A stretch of 31,112 bases of DNA from IMG/VR virus record IMGVR_UViG_3300033149_007507, positions 1 through 31,112 of that record; one strand, given 5' to 3'. This DNA comes from a virus. The notes under the pieces were generated by a model. It was not told where the DNA came from, did no database searches, and saw only the letters and a list, made by a program, of their open reading frames with translations. This document shows, one piece after another, positions 12,485 to 20,196 of this stretch. How positions within the stretch are numbered: the stretch's first letter is position 1; every line of letters starts with the position of its first letter. Made by a program: the position numbers and the translations under genes.

Positions 12485-12621
12485 TTTTTCTCCAGTGGAT
12501 CTTCTTCAAAAATAAGAAATCCATCTTTAGTCCATAATTGATAAACTAATCTAATTGGATCATCACCAGCTCCTGTTCCTCTTTTTTCATGAGTTTCAAT
12601 TACTTCTATTATTTTTGCCAT
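12481..12621 (-). CDS. 46-aa phage-type small protein
   Basis: I chose the ATG at 12621 (MAKIIEVIETHEKRGTGAGD), which directly follows the upstream stop; the open frame to 12708 has no good start. The body DDPIRLVYQLWTKDGFLIFE follows a pattern I recall from many phages (RGTG--DDPxRxVxQxWTKDG-L), whose function is unknown. Confidence 0.75.
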   Translation of the reverse strand: MAKIIEVIETHEKRGTGAGDDPIRLVYQLWTKDGFLIFEEDPLEKK

Positions 12622-12622
12622 G

Positions 12623-12862
12623 TTAATTACAAAAAGTCTCCTGCCTTCGCGCTTCTTCAACTGGATTAACTTCTTCGTTATGATCCTGTGCAGCTTTATT
12701 GATTTCAATTTTCATATCAACATCTCCGCCGGGATAATTATATTTTTTATGTGAATCAGTTTTTGCTTTTTCTTTTAATTTATCCATTTTTTCTTTGTGA
12801 GCTTTTCTAGCCTCACTTCGTTTCTTTTTCAAATCCTTAGTGATCTTATCATGTTTTTTCAT
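12623..12862 (-). CDS. 79-aa very charged protein
   Basis: The first 40 residues are Lys-rich (DKITKDLKKKRSEARKAHKE), the rest acidic. It could bind nucleic acid or be disordered. It overlaps the gene before by 4 nt and has a G-rich ribosome site (GTGGGGGG) just upstream. Confidence 0.65.
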   Translation of the reverse strand: MKKHDKITKDLKKKRSEARKAHKEKMDKLKEKAKTDSHKKYNYPGGDVDMKIEINKAAQDHNEEVNPVEEARRQETFCN

Positions 12863-13041
12863 CTTTTCCCCCCACTTTCATCAATATCAAATACAACTTG
12901 CACAATAGCTGGATCTCTTGGACTTAAAATTCTAGTTGTTATGATATAATAACCTTTTTGACCGGCTTCTGCATAAAATTCATTAAGAAGTTTCTCTGCT
13001 TCTTTTATATTTTCAGCTTCAAATAATTTAGTTTGTCTCAT
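12859..13041 (-). CDS. 60-aa protein of unknown function
   Basis: Starts MRQTKLFEAENIKEAEKLLN; a helix followed by a beta hairpin (GYYIITTRILSPRDPAIVQV). The shape resembles small sporulation-type or dodecin-like phage proteins. No firm family. Confidence 0.65.
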   Translation of the reverse strand: MRQTKLFEAENIKEAEKLLNEFYAEAGQKGYYIITTRILSPRDPAIVQVVFDIDESGGKR

Positions 13042-13205
13042 TCTTTTATCTCCTTATCGTCGATATTGAATAAACATTTAATTAATTCCAGCTGTGATCC
13101 TATTGCAAGAGCAAGAAATGGCAGATGATTATTTACAGCTTTTTCTCTTTCTTTTTCAAGATAATTATAAAGCATTAAAACTTCATGCGGTTGTTTTGGA
13201 AACAT
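13038..13205 (-). CDS. 55-aa helical protein
   Basis: Starts MFPKQPHEVLMLYNYLEKER and goes on with a mildly hydrophobic helix (LPFLALAIGSQLELIKCL). It begins 1 nt after the nuclease stop and ends in an ATGA overlap. Function unknown. Confidence 0.6.
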   Translation of the reverse strand: MFPKQPHEVLMLYNYLEKEREKAVNNHLPFLALAIGSQLELIKCLFNIDDKEIKE

Positions 13206-13206
13206 T

Positions 13207-13614
13207 TTATATTTTTTCTACCCACTCTTCAAGAGTTAAAATTTTAAATTTTCTTAATTGAGATAAAGGAATATATCTTTTTTCTTTTAGATCTCTTGCT
13301 TTAACAAATCCTAATAATAAAAACTCTTTTTCATGTCTAAGAATAAAAGCAATCCAGATATTTTCATTAAATTGTTTTTTTCTGTTGTCTTCGTCAGTAA
13401 AATCAAATCTTCCTACCCTATAACCTATTTTCTTTTCTTTTTTTTTTTTAACTCCAAGAATGCAACTCTTTACTTCAACTTTATATTTTCCATCAATTAA
13501 AAAATCAAACCAGCAATCTTCATATTTGTATTGGATCCCCAATTTATTAAGAATTGAAGCAAAATAATTTTCTGCTTTTATTCCACATATCTTTGCATAA
13601 TCTTCTATTTTCAT
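13207..13614 (-). CDS. PD-(D/E)XK-fold nuclease
   Basis: 135 aa. GIKAENYFASILNKLG carries E15, DCWFDFLIDG carries D37 and YKVEVKSC gives E47-x-K49, the metal-binding set of restriction-like nucleases. The rest (FDFTDEDNRKKQFNENIWIA) fits the later strands of the fold. It differs from the Hjc-like gene, so the virus has two nucleases of this class. It could serve recombination, host DNA decay or homing. A run of 12 A in the coding strand (KKKK, near 13438-13449) is a possible slip site. Confidence 0.8.
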   Translation of the reverse strand: MKIEDYAKICGIKAENYFASILNKLGIQYKYEDCWFDFLIDGKYKVEVKSCILGVKKKKEKKIGYRVGRFDFTDEDNRKKQFNENIWIAFILRHEKEFLLLGFVKARDLKEKRYIPLSQLRKFKILTLEEWVEKI

Positions 13615-13691
13615 TTTTTATTTTTCTTTCTCTTTAATTTTAACTCATCAATAAAATCATAAGGATGAGCTAATTTTTTATTAGCCCACAC
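13611..13691 (-). CDS. 26-aa possible GTG-started ORF
   Basis: Begins GTG (VWANKKLAHPYDFIDELKLK) with AAGAAGG just upstream and ends in an ATGA overlap with the nuclease. No ATG is available; an upstream part in the same frame (NSEINFFILKK) is open back to a TAG. It may be a real small gene or the remnant of a longer one. Confidence 0.35.
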   Translation of the reverse strand: MWANKKLAHPYDFIDELKLKRKKNKK

Positions 13692-13736
13692 CTTCTTTAA
13701 AATAAAAAAATTTATTTCAGAGTTTTTCTAGATCTC

Positions 13737-14213
13737 TTAAAACGTTAGGTAATCTCTACCATCAGCTTTAGATGTTCTAGTTTGGATTTTTATTTTTATT
13801 TTAGCAGTTCCAGAGATTCTTCTATAAGTTTCGCCAGATTTTTCATCTTTCTTCATCTCATAAGCTTGTGGACTTCCTACAAGATTTTTGTAGTGAGTCA
13901 CTTTGTGCTTTTTTAGGAATAATCCTAAAGCAGATTTTGGACCCCAGCCCCATTTCTTGTTTTCATCTTGCATCAATCCAAAGATCTTTGATGCTCTTAT
14001 CTCTTTTTGGCCTTCATCCACTGGTTTGCTTAAAACTTTTACATAAAATCCATACTGACCTTTTCTTTCTTCAATACTTTCTATAAAGTTATCTTGGCCA
14101 ATGTATTTGCTTACGTCTAATGGTGGTAACTCGATCTCTTCTGCTGAATCCAATTCCCCGAATTCTCCTGATGCAACAGGCTCATCTTCATCTAAATTTT
14201 TCTCAGCTTCCAT
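13737..14213 (-). CDS. 158-aa protein, possible OB-fold DNA-binding protein
   Basis: The first 35 residues are acidic. The rest is beta-rich: GFYVKVLSKPVDE, EIRASKIFGLMQDENKKWGW, then the end TAKIKIKIQTRTSKADGRDY. The mix of strands, aromatics and basic residues, and the place near nucleases and a histone-fold gene, fits a single-strand DNA-binding or similar accessory protein. I cannot name a family. Its Shine-Dalgarno TGAAAGGGGGG lies inside the previous gene. Confidence 0.75.
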   Translation of the reverse strand: MEAEKNLDEDEPVASGEFGELDSAEEIELPPLDVSKYIGQDNFIESIEERKGQYGFYVKVLSKPVDEGQKEIRASKIFGLMQDENKKWGWGPKSALGLFLKKHKVTHYKNLVGSPQAYEMKKDEKSGETYRRISGTAKIKIKIQTRTSKADGRDYLTF

Positions 14214-14397
14214 CTTTCTTCACCCCCCTTTCAGTTATTAGATCATGATCTTCATCTAGCAGCTCCTGCGCAGATTTATCTTTTTCTTTTTGATCTTCGC
14301 AGATTTTAGAAATATTTTTATTAACTAGTGAAGGATTAGAAACTCCTCTAACTTTCCATTCAAGATGTATAAAAGCTCCGCATTCAGGACATTCCAT
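14203..14397 (-). CDS. 64-aa protein with a half zinc ribbon
   Basis: Starts MECPECGAFIHLEWKVRGVS, with one CxxC pair and only one further Cys (C32), so a zinc site would need a partner or dimer. The C-terminal half is an acidic helix. The end DLITERGVKKDG includes the ERG codons that form the next gene's Shine-Dalgarno. Confidence 0.7.
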   Translation of the reverse strand: MECPECGAFIHLEWKVRGVSNPSLVNKNISKICEDQKEKDKSAQELLDEDHDLITERGVKKDGS

Positions 14398-14399
14398 TT

Positions 14400-14594
14400 T
14401 TATCTATGAGTATAATCAAATTCATCCTCAAATTTATCTCTTCCAATATCTTCAAATTTCTGTTTTTCCATCCAGTCTATTTCTCTTTTTAAATTATTTA
14501 TTTTTCTGAATCTCTTTTTATCAAAAAGAAGTCTATCAATTTTCTCTTTAGCTTCATTTAATTCAAATTCATCCATATCTTCAATGTTTTTCAT
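14400..14594 (-). CDS. 64-aa charged helical protein
   Basis: Starts MKNIEDMDEFELNEAKEKID, and continues with basic and acidic stretches, probably one long helix. No family is recognised. It overlaps the upstream gene by 14 nt. Confidence 0.65.
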   Translation of the reverse strand: MKNIEDMDEFELNEAKEKIDRLLFDKKRFRKINNLKREIDWMEKQKFEDIGRDKFEDEFDYTHR

Positions 14595-14838
14595 CTTGCT
14601 CCTTGATTTTTATTTCTGGATATTTTTCTTTAAGCTTTTTTATAGCATAATCAATTCTTTCTATGAGCTCATCAACAGCAGCATTAGTTTTTAATTCTCC
14701 GCCCATCCTAATTTCAGCAGCTACTCCCCCTCTTTGACCAATTCTAATTTCAATTTTATCTCCGGCCTGAAAATAAGGATTTACTCCTTGATCTTGCGAA
14801 AATTGCTGTGTTTCTTTAGGAAACTCTGAATCACCCAT
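14581..14838 (-). CDS. 85-aa protein of unknown function
   Basis: The first 25 residues are probably flexible. Then GDKIEIRIGQRGGVAAEIRM forms a beta hairpin and AVDELIERIDYAIKKLKEKY a helix. It begins 2 nt after the histone-fold gene, so the two are probably made together. Function unknown. Confidence 0.7.
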   Translation of the reverse strand: MGDSEFPKETQQFSQDQGVNPYFQAGDKIEIRIGQRGGVAAEIRMGGELKTNAAVDELIERIDYAIKKLKEKYPEIKIKEQDEKH

Positions 14839-14840
14839 TT

Positions 14841-15017
14841 TTACACATCCTGCCCGAGAAGTGTCCTTCTCCTGCTGTTTAAAGCTCTCTCCTGTGCTTT
14901 TTTCATAAGATCTACTACTGCAGCATCTAAAGCTTCATAGAACTTCTTAGAGACCCTAAATTGATCTTTATTACATTCTTTCCTAACTTGTTCAACTTTT
15001 ACAAATTTATATGCCAT
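14841..15017 (-). CDS. Histone-fold protein
   Basis: 58 aa starting MAYKFVKVEQVRKECNKD. The body FRVSKKFYEALDAAVVDLMK followed by KAQERALNSRRRTLLGQDV has the helix-strand-helix pattern of archaeal-type histones, including the Arg-rich loop and the R-x-T-L-x-x-x-D end ("NGRKTVxPxD" in relatives). Histones wrap or cap DNA. I chose the ATG at 15017 over an upstream TTG because the fold is then complete and a TATA box (15042-15051) stands about 30 nt before it. It could compact viral DNA or mimic host chromatin. Confidence 0.75.
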   Translation of the reverse strand: MAYKFVKVEQVRKECNKDQFRVSKKFYEALDAAVVDLMKKAQERALNSRRRTLLGQDV

Positions 15018-15041
15018 TTTGAGAATTAAACTTCCATCCAA

Positions 15042-15052
15042 ATTTAAAATTT
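15042..15052 (-). promoter_or_regulatory. Promoter of the histone-fold gene
   Basis: The minus strand has AAATTTTAAATTTGG, whose centre lies about 30 nt before the ATG at 15017, leaving only a few bases of leader. An A-rich BRE-like GGAAAAATA precedes it. Confidence 0.5.
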
Positions 15053-15092
15053 ATTTTTCCTTTCATCTTTTCTTTTCCTTTATTATCAGTGA

Positions 15093-15106
15093 GCTGCCGA
15101 AGCAGC
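15093..15106 (-). terminator. UUCG hairpin after the AbrB gene
   Basis: GCTGC/GCAGC enclose TTCG on the minus strand, the very stable C(UUCG)G tetraloop. It lies 26 nt after the AbrB stop and before the histone promoter, so it may end or protect the AbrB message. No T run follows, so it may be a 3'-end stabiliser only. Confidence 0.45.
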
Positions 15107-15131
15107 CCATGCTCGATTTTGCAAAAGAGTA

Positions 15132-15269
15132 TTAAACTTTTGACATTGTTACTCTAACTTTATTTCCAGCTTTCAATCTTAATGTCTTTTTCACCGAAGC
15201 TGGTATATAAACTCTGTAACAGTTTTCTTTAACTCTTCCCACAGTAGCTGTAAAACTTTTCTTTTTCAT
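15132..15269 (-). CDS. AbrB/MazE-type (SpoVT-AbrB) DNA-binding regulator
   Basis: 45 aa starting MKKKSFTATVGRVKENCYRV, then YIPASVKKTLRLKAGNKVRV. This is the swapped-hairpin AbrB fold: a strand, the conserved I-P-x-x-V-x-x-x-L-x-L-x-x-G-x-x-V motif and a last strand. These proteins bind DNA as dimers and act as switch regulators or antitoxins. No toxin is next to it, so a transcription regulator is likelier. A textbook archaeal promoter puts the start site on the ATG. Two 10-bp repeats just upstream (15311-15331) could be its own operator. Confidence 0.85.
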   Translation of the reverse strand: MKKKSFTATVGRVKENCYRVYIPASVKKTLRLKAGNKVRVTMSKV

Positions 15270-15290
15270 AAATAATAGAATACCAATTAG

Positions 15291-15305
15291 TATTTAAATG
15301 TTTCG
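15291..15305 (-). promoter_or_regulatory. Archaeal promoter of the AbrB gene
   Basis: The minus strand reads CGAAACATTTAAATA: a BRE (CGAAAC) directly before TATA (TTTAAATA, 15291-15298), centred 25.5 nt before the ATG at 15269. The message is thus predicted to be leaderless. This is the clearest archaeal promoter in the window. Confidence 0.75.
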
Positions 15306-15310
15306 CTTAC

Positions 15311-15331
15311 CAGCTGTTTAGCAGCTGTTTA
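15311..15331. repeat. Tandem TAAACAGCTG repeat, possible operator
   Basis: The minus strand carries TAAACAGCTG twice, 11 bp apart (15322-15331 and 15311-15320), just upstream of the BRE. Spacing of one helical turn and the CAGCTG palindromes fit a regulator site. The pair can also fold as a CAGCTG hairpin after the stop of the upstream holin-like gene. Confidence 0.5.
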
Positions 15332-15529
15332 CTTATTTTGAACATAGTTCTTGATGAAATAAGAAATCAATGAAATTATCGGGGATAACTTCAATAACAA
15401 AGAAGGCTCCATCCAAGCAGCAGCATTGTTGATCAAATATATTACTGCTGGAATTCCCACTGTGATCAACACATTCTTTATTGACTTCCATACACCAAGT
15501 CCAAGCTTATATTTATTTGCCATGATCAT
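15329..15529 (-). CDS. Holin-like membrane protein
   Basis: 66 aa from the ATG at 15529, which overlaps the upstream TGA; MANKYKLG two codons later is an alternative. Two hydrophobic helices (about 20-38, VLITVGIPAVIYLINNAA, and 45-60, LLLKLSPIISLISYFI) and a basic tail are the usual form of a small holin, which makes holes in the membrane at lysis. It ends the late operon, as holins often do. No lysin is seen beside it. Confidence 0.65.
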   Translation of the reverse strand: MIMANKYKLGLGVWKSIKNVLITVGIPAVIYLINNAAAWMEPSLLLKLSPIISLISYFIKNYVQNK

Positions 15530-15723
15530 GAAAAAAATAGGGTCTTTCCGGCCATCAAAGTAATCAAAGCTGCTATATATCCTATTACTCTTGTTGTCCA
15601 TCTTACATGAACCTCTAATTTAGTTACTCTATGATTAAGAATATTAACTAAGGTTTTAAGATTTGTGTTCATGCTTTTGAAATCTTTCCCTTCAACATAA
15701 TAATTTCCTTTTTTATTTTCCAT
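15526..15723 (-). CDS. XhlA-like coiled-coil membrane protein
   Basis: 65 aa: a soluble helix (KSMNTNLKTLVNILNHRVTK, residues about 17-36) followed by LEVHVRWTTRVIGYIAALIT and one membrane helix at the C-terminus. This matches the layout of haemolysin XhlA-type proteins, which work with a holin in some phages. Pairing with the next holin-like gene supports a lysis or membrane role. Confidence 0.65.
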   Translation of the reverse strand: MENKKGNYYVEGKDFKSMNTNLKTLVNILNHRVTKLEVHVRWTTRVIGYIAALITLMAGKTLFFS

Positions 15724-15724
15724 T

Positions 15725-18700
15725 TTAACTATACTCCCTCACAATATAAACACAATCATTCTTTACATTGGTTGCATTTACAAAGAAATTTATATTTGCT
15801 GAATTAAATGAAACTGCCCTTCTAGAATTAGCACCAATACAAAAATCATAATATTCTTCCGACCAAAAATCCCAACAAGTTAATTTATCTCCATCACTTA
15901 CAGCATTTAAATAAATTCTATAATCTACATTAATATTTGTTGATTTAATTGATTTTTCTTCTCCTGCAAACCCCCAATCACCAGTCATATTTAATTTAAT
16001 TGAAATATTTTGAGTATTCCAATTTTGCCAGCAATTAAACGTGATTTCTATTAAAGTAGGTTCACTAGTTATTGGATGAGATCCTACCTGCTCCCAAACT
16101 CCTAAAGTTGAATTAGAAAAATTAGCAACTCTTGTAGTAACTAAACCAGCAGTTGTTTGATCTGTATGACAAGCTCCATCAGCTCCTAAGTATTGAATTC
16201 CTGAACAGGAAGTAAAACCAGCAATAACTCCAGTAGATCCAATTTCAGCTGCATCGATAGTATTTGCACTGATATTTTGACAAGATAAATTTCCATCAGC
16301 AAAAGCTTGAAATTCTGAATTTGCTTGTGTTGAAGTTCCTAACCATAAATCATCACCAGCTCCTGTTGTATAAAGATCTCCCCCAGTTTTTATATATTGA
16401 CCAGCATCAATGTATAAATCAAAAACTAAAGGTCCCCCAAGAGTAAGTTCATCAGAAATCTGAAACCTATCATTCGCATCATCCCACCTTATAAATTCAT
16501 GTTCTGGAGCACCGCCTTCATAAAAATAAATATAAGAATCTCCTTCGCTATCTCCTAGATATATATTTTCACTAACAGACATATTTTCACCGACATGAAC
16601 AGATCCACCAATAGTTAGATTTTCAGAAATACTAACATTTCCACTAACATCAAGATTAACAAAATATCCTTTTAACCATCTTGCAGCAGCTGTTCCTAAA
16701 TCGAGAACACTATTTGCATAAGGTTTTAAAATTTGAGTCACTCCATTTGTTAAATTCGCAGTCCAATAAGGATCTGTTTCAGTTACAGTCGGAGTAACAC
16801 AAGATAAAGTATCACCTAAACCTTGCACAAATTCATTTCCAGTGCAAGCAGCTGGGTAATTATCAATAGTAGTCCAGTCTGCAGCTTGAACATAAACTCC
16901 TGAAATATCATCGCAGTTTCCTTCTCCATCTAAATATGTTGTTGTTCCTGCGCACTCAGTAGAAGCATTTGTATCTGTAAAAGAATCATAAGTTGCATTG
17001 TAAGTAGAATAAAATAAATCTGAATTCATACAAGATCCATTTCCTAAAAAAACTTCTGAAGTTGAACAATTTACAGAAGCTGAAGTATCAACAGTATAAT
17101 CTAATTCAGAATCATAAGTTATTAAATCACAACTTCCATCAATAGAGCAGTTTCCTATTGTAGTATCAGTATCAACATCATCTCTACATTTTAAACTTCC
17201 ATTAGAATAAATTCCATAGCTATAATTTCCAGCTCCGCAATCTATTTGCATATTTGTAAAATTCGCAGTCCATACAGGATCTGTTTCAGATAATGAAGGA
17301 GAACCACAAATCCAAGATCCATTTCCATAAATATCATATATAAAATCTCCAATCTCACACCCTTCTTGCATATTTGTAAAATTCGCAGCCCAATTAGGAT
17401 CTTGCTCATTGAATAATTCAGTAGGATCAACACACTGAACACCTGAAGAAGTGGTATTTTGAACAACTGTTCCAGCTGAACAATTCGCAGCTGCAGCTTT
17501 ATTTTCATAAGTCACATTATATTTATTTAAGGCCTCACTCCATAAAGAAGCATTTTCAGCTAAAAATATAGGATCTGTTTCAGTTACAGTCGGAGTAATA
17601 CAACTCAAAGTATCTCCTAAACCTTGAACTACATCATTTCCAGTGCAAGCTGAAGGATAATTATCAATAGTAGTCCAATCTGTTCTGCTAACAAAATTTG
17701 CATCTGCATAATCTTCAGCAGGAGTTGTTTGATTATAGGCCCAAGAATCATAAGTAGCATTAAAGGTTGCAAAAAAAGGACTAAGAGGATGACAACTTGA
17801 ATTTCCTAAAAGAACTGAAGCCCCACTACATTCAGTAGAAGCGTTTGTATCTGTAATAGCTAAATAAGCATCATATGTGGAATTAAAAGTAGAGTTGAAG
17901 CCAAGAGCTAATCCTGTTGCAGAAATAGTTTCATTTAATTTAGTATCATTAAAACTTAAAGTAGCTCCATCAAAACTAAGCCAATCTGTAAGAACAGTCC
18001 AGTTAAATTTTCCTTTAAACCAGTTTCCAGTCCAGTTAGAATTAATAAAATTAAAAAGCCATGATCCTGAATCTGAATCTCCAGCAATATCAATATAAGT
18101 ATTTAGATCTGTTTCAATATCAGCATCATCAACATCTATAATTTCAGAAGGAGTTATCCATTCATTTCCTATAATTAAAAAACAAGTTGAATTTCCTAAT
18201 AAAACAGAAGCTCCAGAACAAATTGTAGAAGCATTTGTATCTCCTAATCCTGTTTGATTATAAGACCAAACATCATAAGTAGAATTAAAAGTTGAGAGAT
18301 AAGAAGCATTATTTATTAAACCTGCATAAGTTTCATTATAAGTAGAAAGAAAAATAGCTGTGCTCCAACAAGTTGAATTTCCTAAAAGCACTTCATCTAA
18401 AGAGCAAATTGTTGAAACATTAGTATCAACATCCATATCACTTCTGCATTTCCAAGTCCCATTAGAATAAATTCCATAACTATAATTTCCAGCTCCGCAA
18501 TCTATTTGCATATTTGTAAAATTCGCAGCCCAATTAGGATCTGATTCACTCACATTAGCAATTAAGGCCCCGCCAGAAGTTATTTGATTTCCACCAGACC
18601 AAAAATCTCCAGTGCAATTAACAATTCCACCATCTCCACCAACCCAGCAAGTAGTTGTTGTATCATTTCCAAATTCAGTCGGAGCTCCATATGTTGAATA

Positions 18701-18820
18701 ACCTCGAACCCACAGAGCTCCGAGAAATAAAAGACTAAGGGAAAAAAATATAATAAAAATGTACTTAAGATATTTTTCTCTAGCTTCGATGAACTGCTTT
18801 GTAATATTAAATTTATTCAT
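15725..18820 (-). CDS. Large signal-anchored fibre/spike protein
   Basis: 1031 aa. Residues about 19-39 (YIFIIFFSLSLLFLGALWV) form a signal anchor after a basic start. The body has about six copies of a cysteine-bracketed unit (CSGASVLLGNSTC and relatives), many N-x-S/T sequons and repeated TDTNAST and TFNSTYD blocks. From about 690 comes a fibre-type module (LDLGTAAARWLKGYFVN, then NVSISENLTIGGSVHVGEN), and the end is a Cys-rich globular domain. The LGTAAxRW pattern is typical of phage tail fibres. A host-binding role is likely. The signal anchor is odd for a tail protein and suggests export and glycosylation before assembly, or a display role on the cell. Confidence 0.8.
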   Translation of the reverse strand: MNKFNITKQFIEAREKYLKYIFIIFFSLSLLFLGALWVRGYSTYGAPTEFGNDTTTTCWVGGDGGIVNCTGDFWSGGNQITSGGALIANVSESDPNWAANFTNMQIDCGAGNYSYGIYSNGTWKCRSDMDVDTNVSTICSLDEVLLGNSTCWSTAIFLSTYNETYAGLINNASYLSTFNSTYDVWSYNQTGLGDTNASTICSGASVLLGNSTCFLIIGNEWITPSEIIDVDDADIETDLNTYIDIAGDSDSGSWLFNFINSNWTGNWFKGKFNWTVLTDWLSFDGATLSFNDTKLNETISATGLALGFNSTFNSTYDAYLAITDTNASTECSGASVLLGNSSCHPLSPFFATFNATYDSWAYNQTTPAEDYADANFVSRTDWTTIDNYPSACTGNDVVQGLGDTLSCITPTVTETDPIFLAENASLWSEALNKYNVTYENKAAAANCSAGTVVQNTTSSGVQCVDPTELFNEQDPNWAANFTNMQEGCEIGDFIYDIYGNGSWICGSPSLSETDPVWTANFTNMQIDCGAGNYSYGIYSNGSLKCRDDVDTDTTIGNCSIDGSCDLITYDSELDYTVDTSASVNCSTSEVFLGNGSCMNSDLFYSTYNATYDSFTDTNASTECAGTTTYLDGEGNCDDISGVYVQAADWTTIDNYPAACTGNEFVQGLGDTLSCVTPTVTETDPYWTANLTNGVTQILKPYANSVLDLGTAAARWLKGYFVNLDVSGNVSISENLTIGGSVHVGENMSVSENIYLGDSEGDSYIYFYEGGAPEHEFIRWDDANDRFQISDELTLGGPLVFDLYIDAGQYIKTGGDLYTTGAGDDLWLGTSTQANSEFQAFADGNLSCQNISANTIDAAEIGSTGVIAGFTSCSGIQYLGADGACHTDQTTAGLVTTRVANFSNSTLGVWEQVGSHPITSEPTLIEITFNCWQNWNTQNISIKLNMTGDWGFAGEEKSIKSTNINVDYRIYLNAVSDGDKLTCWDFWSEEYYDFCIGANSRRAVSFNSANINFFVNATNVKNDCVYIVREYS
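17200..17268. repeat. DNA repeat inside the fibre gene (copy 2 at 18460-18528)
   Basis: 68 of 69 bases match 18460-18528, exactly 1260 bp (420 codons) away. A third partial copy of 37 bases (17366-17402) matches 18505-18541. The repeats keep frame, so unequal crossing-over can add or delete whole fibre units. Confidence 0.85.
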
Positions 18821-19191
18821 TCTTTCAAATATCTCCCGCCTATTATAGCATTTTCATTTAGATCTAAAACCAAAATTATATGCCAAGCTGAATCAAAATA
18901 AATCTTTAATTTATCTGAAGTTGTATTAAAAAATAAATCATAATCTTCAGCAACAGAAGGATCTGTCTCACCCCAATCGATTCTAGCTGATCCTGTTGGA
19001 GCAGCTTCTCTCGGAATAGGAAATTTTCTAGGAAGAGTTAATCTTCTTGCAGTCTCAGTTGGTTTAAATCCTGCAGAAGCAAAAGGATCTTCAGAAACAA
19101 CACCAGCACTAAACCTTTTTGCAGATTTCTTTTTATCAGCAAAATGTTTATCTACAATTTCCCTAACCGATTCAGAGAAATTTGATGTCAT
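18817..19191 (-). CDS. 124-aa structural protein with a fibre-tip-like end
   Basis: The N-terminal half is basic and Pro/Ala-rich (KKKSAKRFSAGVVSEDPFAS). The C-terminal half reads YDLFFNTTSDKLKIYFDSAW, close to the "LYYNTTTNKLKVYDGSAW" motif of phage tail-fibre and baseplate proteins. It overlaps the 1031-aa fibre gene by 4 nt, so it may join the fibre to the particle. Confidence 0.7.
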   Translation of the reverse strand: MTSNFSESVREIVDKHFADKKKSAKRFSAGVVSEDPFASAGFKPTETARRLTLPRKFPIPREAAPTGSARIDWGETDPSVAEDYDLFFNTTSDKLKIYFDSAWHIILVLDLNENAIIGGRYLKE

Positions 19192-19192
19192 T

Positions 19193-19543
19193 TTAAAGTC
19201 CCCCTAAATAAGTTGTGATCCTTTCATCTTTTAATAAACCAATACAGAAATCAATAATAGCCCAGTAAATATCTGCACTTAAAGTTGCTTGAGCAGTTGT
19301 TGCATACTCTGTAACATCATAACCTAAAGCCATTGTTGCAGCTAAATATGTTGAAAGAGTTCTCATTATCCCCCATTTTTCAGCATCAAAACTGGTTCTA
19401 AAAGCCTGCGTTCCAGCAATGGATTCTGCAATACTTTCAGCCTGAGTTATAAAAACCCCTAATTCAGTATCATCCAAATCAGCTTCTATTGGTTTTATTG
19501 TTTGCCTAACGATTGTAGCAGTTGTGTAATAAGGTCCAGCCAT
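19193..19543 (-). CDS. Connector-like small structural protein
   Basis: 116 aa, mainly helical: YYTTATIVRQTIKPIEADLD, then GVFITQAESIAESIAGTQAF. The pattern of an N-terminal helix with DDTELxxFIxxAExxI is that of gp6/gp15-like head-tail connector proteins. The neighbour at 19545 has the same kind of start, so the pair probably forms the connector ring below the portal. Confidence 0.6.
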   Translation of the reverse strand: MAGPYYTTATIVRQTIKPIEADLDDTELGVFITQAESIAESIAGTQAFRTSFDAEKWGIMRTLSTYLAATMALGYDVTEYATTAQATLSADIYWAIIDFCIGLLKDERITTYLGGL

Positions 19544-19544
19544 T

Positions 19545-20192
19545 TTAATTTCCTATTGAGGAATCTATTGAATCCCCTTCTGGTCTAACAAGATAAACTT
19601 TATCCTGAAGGCCAAGAGTTTCAAAACATAATTTTAACCAATCAGACCCAACAGTATCAGATCTAATATAAGGAGAAGTTATTCCCTCAAAATTAGGTGT
19701 TTTTCCTCTTAATTTATTTGCGACCATGTAAGCTAAATAATAACATGAAGCTAATTTTAAAATATCATAATCTGTAACTCCTTTAGCAGTATATCTATAT
19801 GTTGCAAAAACTCCTGCTTCAGCTGTTGTTGTTGTAGGAGCTGTAGTCATTGTAATAATTCCTTCATTTGCTTGAATGCTTGTAACTGTTTGAGAAGATC
19901 CCATCTCAACCCAATTAGTTGTATCATCATAAGTTGCATAATAAACAGTTACATCATCTCCATCAACATCTGAATCAGCGTCTGCATCAGCTATTGGTGA
20001 ATGTTTAGTTTTAAAATCAGTATTGTTTCCATCAATATCCCCCTCTAATTGTTCAAGATAAATTTCAGTTGTAGTTAATCTCACAATAGCTCTATCAGCG
20101 TCAGCAATTAAATCAGTTATATCAGTATCAGAAATCTCTTTAGTTGTAAAATTCGAAACTCTTCTAAATTGTGCACTTGTCGCGTAAGCCAT
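19545..20192 (-). CDS. Head-tail connector-like protein
   Basis: 215 aa. MAYATSAQFRRVSNFTTKEI followed by DTDITDLIADADRAIVRLTT is the usual start of gp6-like connector proteins, whose helices dock on the portal. A beta-rich insert with an Asp-rich loop (ADADADSDVDGDDV) may bind calcium. The C-terminal part goes on with helices (DILKLASCYYLAYMVANKLR). It lies in the structural operon after the surface protein. Confidence 0.65.
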   Translation of the reverse strand: MAYATSAQFRRVSNFTTKEISDTDITDLIADADRAIVRLTTTEIYLEQLEGDIDGNNTDFKTKHSPIADADADSDVDGDDVTVYYATYDDTTNWVEMGSSQTVTSIQANEGIITMTTAPTTTTAEAGVFATYRYTAKGVTDYDILKLASCYYLAYMVANKLRGKTPNFEGITSPYIRSDTVGSDWLKLCFETLGLQDKVYLVRPEGDSIDSSIGN

Positions 20193-20196
20193 ATTT

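Noticed and set aside
15007-15066. 19-aa frame MKGKINFKFGWKFNSQNGI before the histone-fold gene
   Set aside because: It lies over the likely TATA box of the histone-fold gene and has no own promoter; probably chance.
15725-18820. CRISPR array (regular short repeats in the fibre gene)
   Set aside because: The repeats encode protein in frame, vary in length and spacing and have no constant palindromic unit.
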